This document shows, in pieces, positions 61,843-64,000 of a stretch of DNA of 64,000 nucleotides. The stretch is from contig JANNYA010000215.1 of NCBI GenBank assembly GCA_031409855.1, forward strand, positions 1 to 64,000, given 5' to 3'. The position numbers were made by a program, and so were the translations under genes. The notes under the pieces were generated by a model. It was not told where the DNA came from. It saw only the letters and a list, made by a program, of their open reading frames with translations, and made no database searches. This DNA is from JANNYA01 sp031409855. GTDB lineage: Bacteria > Pseudomonadota > Gammaproteobacteria > Xanthomonadales > SZUA-5. Position 1 is the first letter of the stretch; each line of letters starts with the position of its first letter.

Positions 61843-62157
61843 TTATGCGGCGCGCTTAAGTTTCGTCGTGAACTTCAACCTAGGCTGCAAGCCTGCACGC
61901 GCCGCCAGGCGCACCAACAGATCCAAACTAAACGTATCGATCTTGCCGCGCTTCAGATCCGACACACGGGCTTGCGTCACACCCAGCAATTTCGCGGCAG
62001 CGACTTGCGTCAGGCCACTGCCAGCAAGCCATTGCTGCATGTTCATAAGGGCGTCCGAGCGAACCGTCAGCTCGGCCGCTTCATCCGCGTCAAACAAATC
62101 ATAGAAAACACCGCGCGGGTCGCCCGGCGTGCCTACAGCGTGCTTTTCAATCGTCAT
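61843..62157 (-). CDS. HigA-type antitoxin (XRE helix-turn-helix)
   Basis: A 104-residue DNA-binding antitoxin. The helix-turn-helix is at about 45-85 (LTQVAAAKLLGVTQARVSDLKRG, split; SLDLLVRLAARAGLQ). It follows the toxin gene by 3 bp in the toxin-first order typical of HigBA, with AAGGA before its ATG. It would neutralise the toxin and repress the operon through the palindrome at 62487-62506. Confidence 0.85.
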   Translation of the reverse strand: MTIEKHAVGTPGDPRGVFYDLFDADEAAELTVRSDALMNMQQWLAGSGLTQVAAAKLLGVTQARVSDLKRGKIDTFSLDLLVRLAARAGLQPRLKFTTKLKRAA

Positions 62158-62160
62158 GAA

Positions 62161-62478
62161 CTAGTCCTTTATTTCAAGCAAACGGCTTTGCGCCAAACGC
62201 ACGTCACTGAGCGACGTTTGTTGAGTCTTCTTCTGAAACGCATGCAGCACATAAACCGCTTCAGCGCGCTTCGCCAAATAGATAACGCGGAATGCACCGT
62301 CGGCTTGGCGAATGCGAATTTCCTCGACACCGCGCCCAATCGTATTCATCGGCTTCCAATCCGCCGCAGGCCGTCCGACTTGAATTTGCGCCAACTGGTG
62401 GCCCGCGTTACGTCGAGCGTCGCTGGGGAAATCAGCCAAGTCTTTCCGGCTGGTGCCAAGCCACGTAATCTTTTTCAT
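62161..62478 (-). CDS. HigB-type toxin (phage Gp49-like / RelE superfamily)
   Basis: A 105-residue basic protein of the Gp49-like HigB toxin family, ribosome-dependent mRNA endonucleases. Features are MKKITWLGTSRKDLADFP at the start, DWKPMNTIGRGVEEIRIR (about 42-60), the core FRVIYLAKRAEAVYVLHAFQKK (split near 63-85) and QKKTQQTS, the most conserved motif of the family. It precedes the antitoxin by 3 bp. It probably stabilises the ICE in the host population. Confidence 0.88.
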   Translation of the reverse strand: MKKITWLGTSRKDLADFPSDARRNAGHQLAQIQVGRPAADWKPMNTIGRGVEEIRIRQADGAFRVIYLAKRAEAVYVLHAFQKKTQQTSLSDVRLAQSRLLEIKD

Positions 62479-62486
62479 AGCGCAAT

Positions 62487-62506
62487 ATATGCGGTTTTTT
62501 GCATAT
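62487..62506. promoter_or_regulatory. Palindromic operator upstream of the toxin-antitoxin pair
   Basis: ATATGC (62487-62492) and GCATAT (62501-62506) form an inverted repeat with an 8-bp spacer, extended imperfectly by A/T bases. It starts 9 bp before the toxin ATG in an AT-rich patch, as expected for HigA autoregulation. Confidence 0.65.
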
Positions 62507-62555
62507 TTTCAAGGCGCGTTGGGGTGCATACCTCACCGGCATTTGGCGGTGCACC

Positions 62556-62807
62556 ATGAGCCCGATTATGTGGCCGTTCGTGTTGCTGATCGGCACCGTG
62601 CTCGGCTTTTTGGCGTGTGCGCTGATTGTTTGGCGCTTCAGCAAAGTCGCCAAGGACGTGCTGGTGATTTCAGACTTCCAAGCGCTACAGGCGAAATGCG
62701 ATGCGTTTGCAGTGGAAGCCTTGAACGCCAACACCGAGCTGGCGCGTTTGCGCGCTGAGATTGAGAAGCCGACGGATGTTGTGGTGTTGGAGATCACAGC
62801 CCCATGA
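62556..62807 (+). CDS. Small membrane protein with coiled coil, unknown
   Basis: An 83-residue protein: one N-terminal membrane helix (PFVLLIGTVLGFLACALIVW, about 7-26) and a coiled-coil segment (about 36-70, FQALQAKCDAFAVEALNANT / ELARLRAEIEK). The family was not recognised. ATG at 62556 is chosen; a longer frame from TTG at 62499 runs into the HigB operator. It is coupled by a 4-bp overlap to a 304-residue unknown gene. Confidence 0.6.
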   Translation: MSPIMWPFVLLIGTVLGFLACALIVWRFSKVAKDVLVISDFQALQAKCDAFAVEALNANTELARLRAEIEKPTDVVVLEITAP

Positions 62808-63718
62808 ATGCGCTTCTGCCACTTAAACGCCGAAAGCGATACGGGCGCGTGACGCCAGAACGGGTTCCCGTGTGCGACAGCGTGGCAAACCCGCTGGGCC
62901 CCTTGATGAATCTTTTGCCGGGCGCATTTTCTGGCCAGGTGAATTCGCCGTTCCCGGTATGTAGCTTTGATATTGCGATGCAACTCGCTGAACTCCGTCT
63001 AGCACTGAACAACGAACCCCTGCACGCGGTGCGTTTTCATGCTGATGCACCCCTCGCTTTTATGGACAATTCCGCAGAGGACTTGCTTGAGCCGGCGACG
63101 CGGGTTGCCATTGAACTTGACTTTCGCACTTCAAAACGCAGGTTCAAACTGCGCCCCCATTGTTTCGACGCGCGCCACGAAAAGCGCCACATGCGCATGT
63201 TTATGGGCCGATTTGCGCAGCCCACAGAAAGTTTTATTGACTTGGCTTACCTGCTGCAATTGCTCGATGCGGTGCAGTTGACGCCGGGCATTCGCCGCGA
63301 GCTCAATGCGGGTGCGGTGTCGGTGCCTTACGCCATTGCCGCAGATGCCGGCACGCGCTCCTATGCCGTCTGCGCGTTCGCGTGCATGCGACGCGCCCTG
63401 CGCACCTGGTTGCCGGTTGGTTCCGTGCAGGTCGCTCAAACGCCCACGCGCGTGCGTGCGTCGCTGCATTCACCCCTTATCAAATTTGAGTTTGACGCCA
63501 AGCTGGGCACGGCGACACGTTTGCTAGTCCGCAGGCAAACGCTATGCAGCGCGCTGGCACCGAGGCTTACTGTCGTCAGCGGGGTCGTTGAAGCCATCGA
63601 TGCCGAGCGCGTGCTGTCTTACGCCCAATCGCTGGTTAAGCGCTCGCGCCGAGCTGGGCCTTGGCTGGCGTTTTCGTTCCGCGCTGTTCGCGGCGAGGCA
63701 GATTCTTATGGCGCTTGA
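62804..63718 (+). CDS. Unknown 304-residue ICE protein
   Basis: A soluble, basic protein with no signal peptide or membrane segment. It starts with a Lys/Arg cluster (LKRRKRYGRVTPERVP), then VCSFDIAMQLAELRLALN (about 52), LLEPATRVAIELDFRTSKRRF (split near 92-112), a His/Arg-rich stretch DARHEKRHMRMFMGRF (about 122) and a C-terminal region with WLAFSFRAVRGEADS. I do not recognise a family. The basic segments are compatible with nucleic-acid binding (inference). The ATG overlaps the stop of the small membrane protein gene, so the two form an operon divergent from the toxin-antitoxin genes. Confidence 0.7.
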   Translation: MNALLPLKRRKRYGRVTPERVPVCDSVANPLGPLMNLLPGAFSGQVNSPFPVCSFDIAMQLAELRLALNNEPLHAVRFHADAPLAFMDNSAEDLLEPATRVAIELDFRTSKRRFKLRPHCFDARHEKRHMRMFMGRFAQPTESFIDLAYLLQLLDAVQLTPGIRRELNAGAVSVPYAIAADAGTRSYAVCAFACMRRALRTWLPVGSVQVAQTPTRVRASLHSPLIKFEFDAKLGTATRLLVRRQTLCSALAPRLTVVSGVVEAIDAERVLSYAQSLVKRSRRAGPWLAFSFRAVRGEADSYGA

Positions 63719-63785
63719 GCATTCCTTGCCAAATCGCGTGTTTCACGTCCTTCCCGTGCTGCTAAGCCTCCGGTACGCTCACGTG

Positions 63786-64000
63786 TTAGGCCGCCTGCCC
63801 AGCAGCATCGGCAACCGAAAACGTAATCTTCAAACCCAGCCCCTTGGCAATGGACTGCACCGTGGAAAAGCTTGGATTCGCGCCAGGTGCCAAGGTGCGA
63901 TAAAGCCCAGGTCGACTCATGCCGACCTCACGTGCCAACTCAGCTTTGTTGCGCACGCGTGCAATCACGTTCAGCGCATTCAACATCAGTTTTGGGTCGT
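63786..64000 (-). CDS. Addiction-module antidote protein, 3' part (runs off window)
   Basis: A helix-turn-helix antitoxin of the HigA-like 'addiction module antidote' group. Visible are KAELAREVGMSRPGLYRTLAPGANPSFSTVQ (split) and GLGLKITFSV at the C-terminus. An ATG at 63986 could start it. However, the reading frame stays open to the edge and the residues before that ATG (DPKL) match the family's internal DPxLxxxALNxIARxR pattern. The true start is therefore probably outside the window. A toxin gene would be expected upstream, beyond the edge. Confidence 0.75.
   Translation of the reverse strand, partial: DPKLMLNALNVIARVRNKAELAREVGMSRPGLYRTLAPGANPSFSTVQSIAKGLGLKITFSVADAAGQAA

Larger units (their letters stand above)
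39362..64000. mobile_element. Integrative and conjugative element, PFGI-1/ICEclc-like (left part)
   Basis: From the 3' half of the tRNA gene to the window edge, gene content is that of an MPF-G type ICE: tyrosine integrase, MobH relaxase, the conserved PFL_46xx/47xx-type transfer gene series, TraD, VirB4-type ATPase and TraG. Base composition appears more GC-rich than the preceding core genes. The left attachment site is expected in the tRNA 3' end. The right one, which should repeat part of TTCAAGTCCGAGTGGGCCCA, is not in the window, so the element continues. Confidence 0.88.

Overview
The window is a chromosomal segment of a proteobacterium, most likely a gammaproteobacterium. A relationship to Lysobacterales (Xanthomonadales) fits the Mdh type, the hemD-hemX-hemY order and the C-terminal 'GFE' motif of the giant secreted protein, but this is inference from a few proteins. 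It has three zones.

Zone 1 (1-3260) is a mobile-element graveyard. At the left edge is the start of a transposase OrfA-like gene. Next comes an IS21-family element whose istA lacks the N-terminal DNA-binding region, although istB and three 23-bp right-end repeats are present. Then follow decayed fragments of an IS3-type and an IS1634-type transposase.

Zone 2 (3261-39392) is core chromosome. The minus strand carries a YceI-like protein, a roughly 2600-residue secreted multidomain protein, an MFS/nucleotide-exchanger-like transporter, a DUF58-MoxR pair, polA, mgtE, prpB with a coupled unknown gene, an exported protein, mdh, an aspartate-type aminotransferase preceded by three regularly spaced palindromes, a cyclophilin, an alanine-rich repeat lipoprotein and a thiolase. 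The plus strand then has rplS, apart from its usual rpsP-rimM-trmD partners, and a patatin fused to an outer-membrane barrel (type Vd secretion). An iron- or metal-type uptake operon follows (TonB receptor, DUF4198, PepSY-TM) with a Fur-like palindrome. After it come hemD-hemX-hemY, with an O-antigen-ligase/polymerase-like gene overlapping hemD, then a saccharopine-dehydrogenase-like oxidoreductase and a CAT-anticodon tRNA gene.

Zone 3 (about 39362 to the right edge) is the left part of an integrative and conjugative element (ICE) of the PFGI-1/ICEclc/ICEHin1056 type (MPF-G mating apparatus), apparently integrated at the tRNA 3' end. A tyrosine recombinase lies next to the tRNA, followed by a truncated ParD-like antitoxin and a MobH relaxase. 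A palindrome-rich intergenic region, which is a candidate oriT and control region, separates mobH from 22 co-directional transfer genes. In that run, 16 of 21 junctions are 4-bp start/stop overlaps. The run encodes PilL-N, the coupling protein TraD, membrane and lipoprotein components, the TraC/VirB4-type ATPase and TraG-N. A tandem duplication of the small pilin-like TIGR03745 gene is its most unusual feature. Beyond traG are a convergent small membrane protein, a HigBA-type toxin-antitoxin pair with a palindromic operator, an unrecognised two-gene cassette and the 3' part of another antitoxin gene cut by the window edge. The right end of the ICE is not in the window.

No rRNA, CRISPR array or complete phage was seen. 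Family names beginning TIGR, DUF or PFL are recalled from recognised sequence patterns and were not searched.
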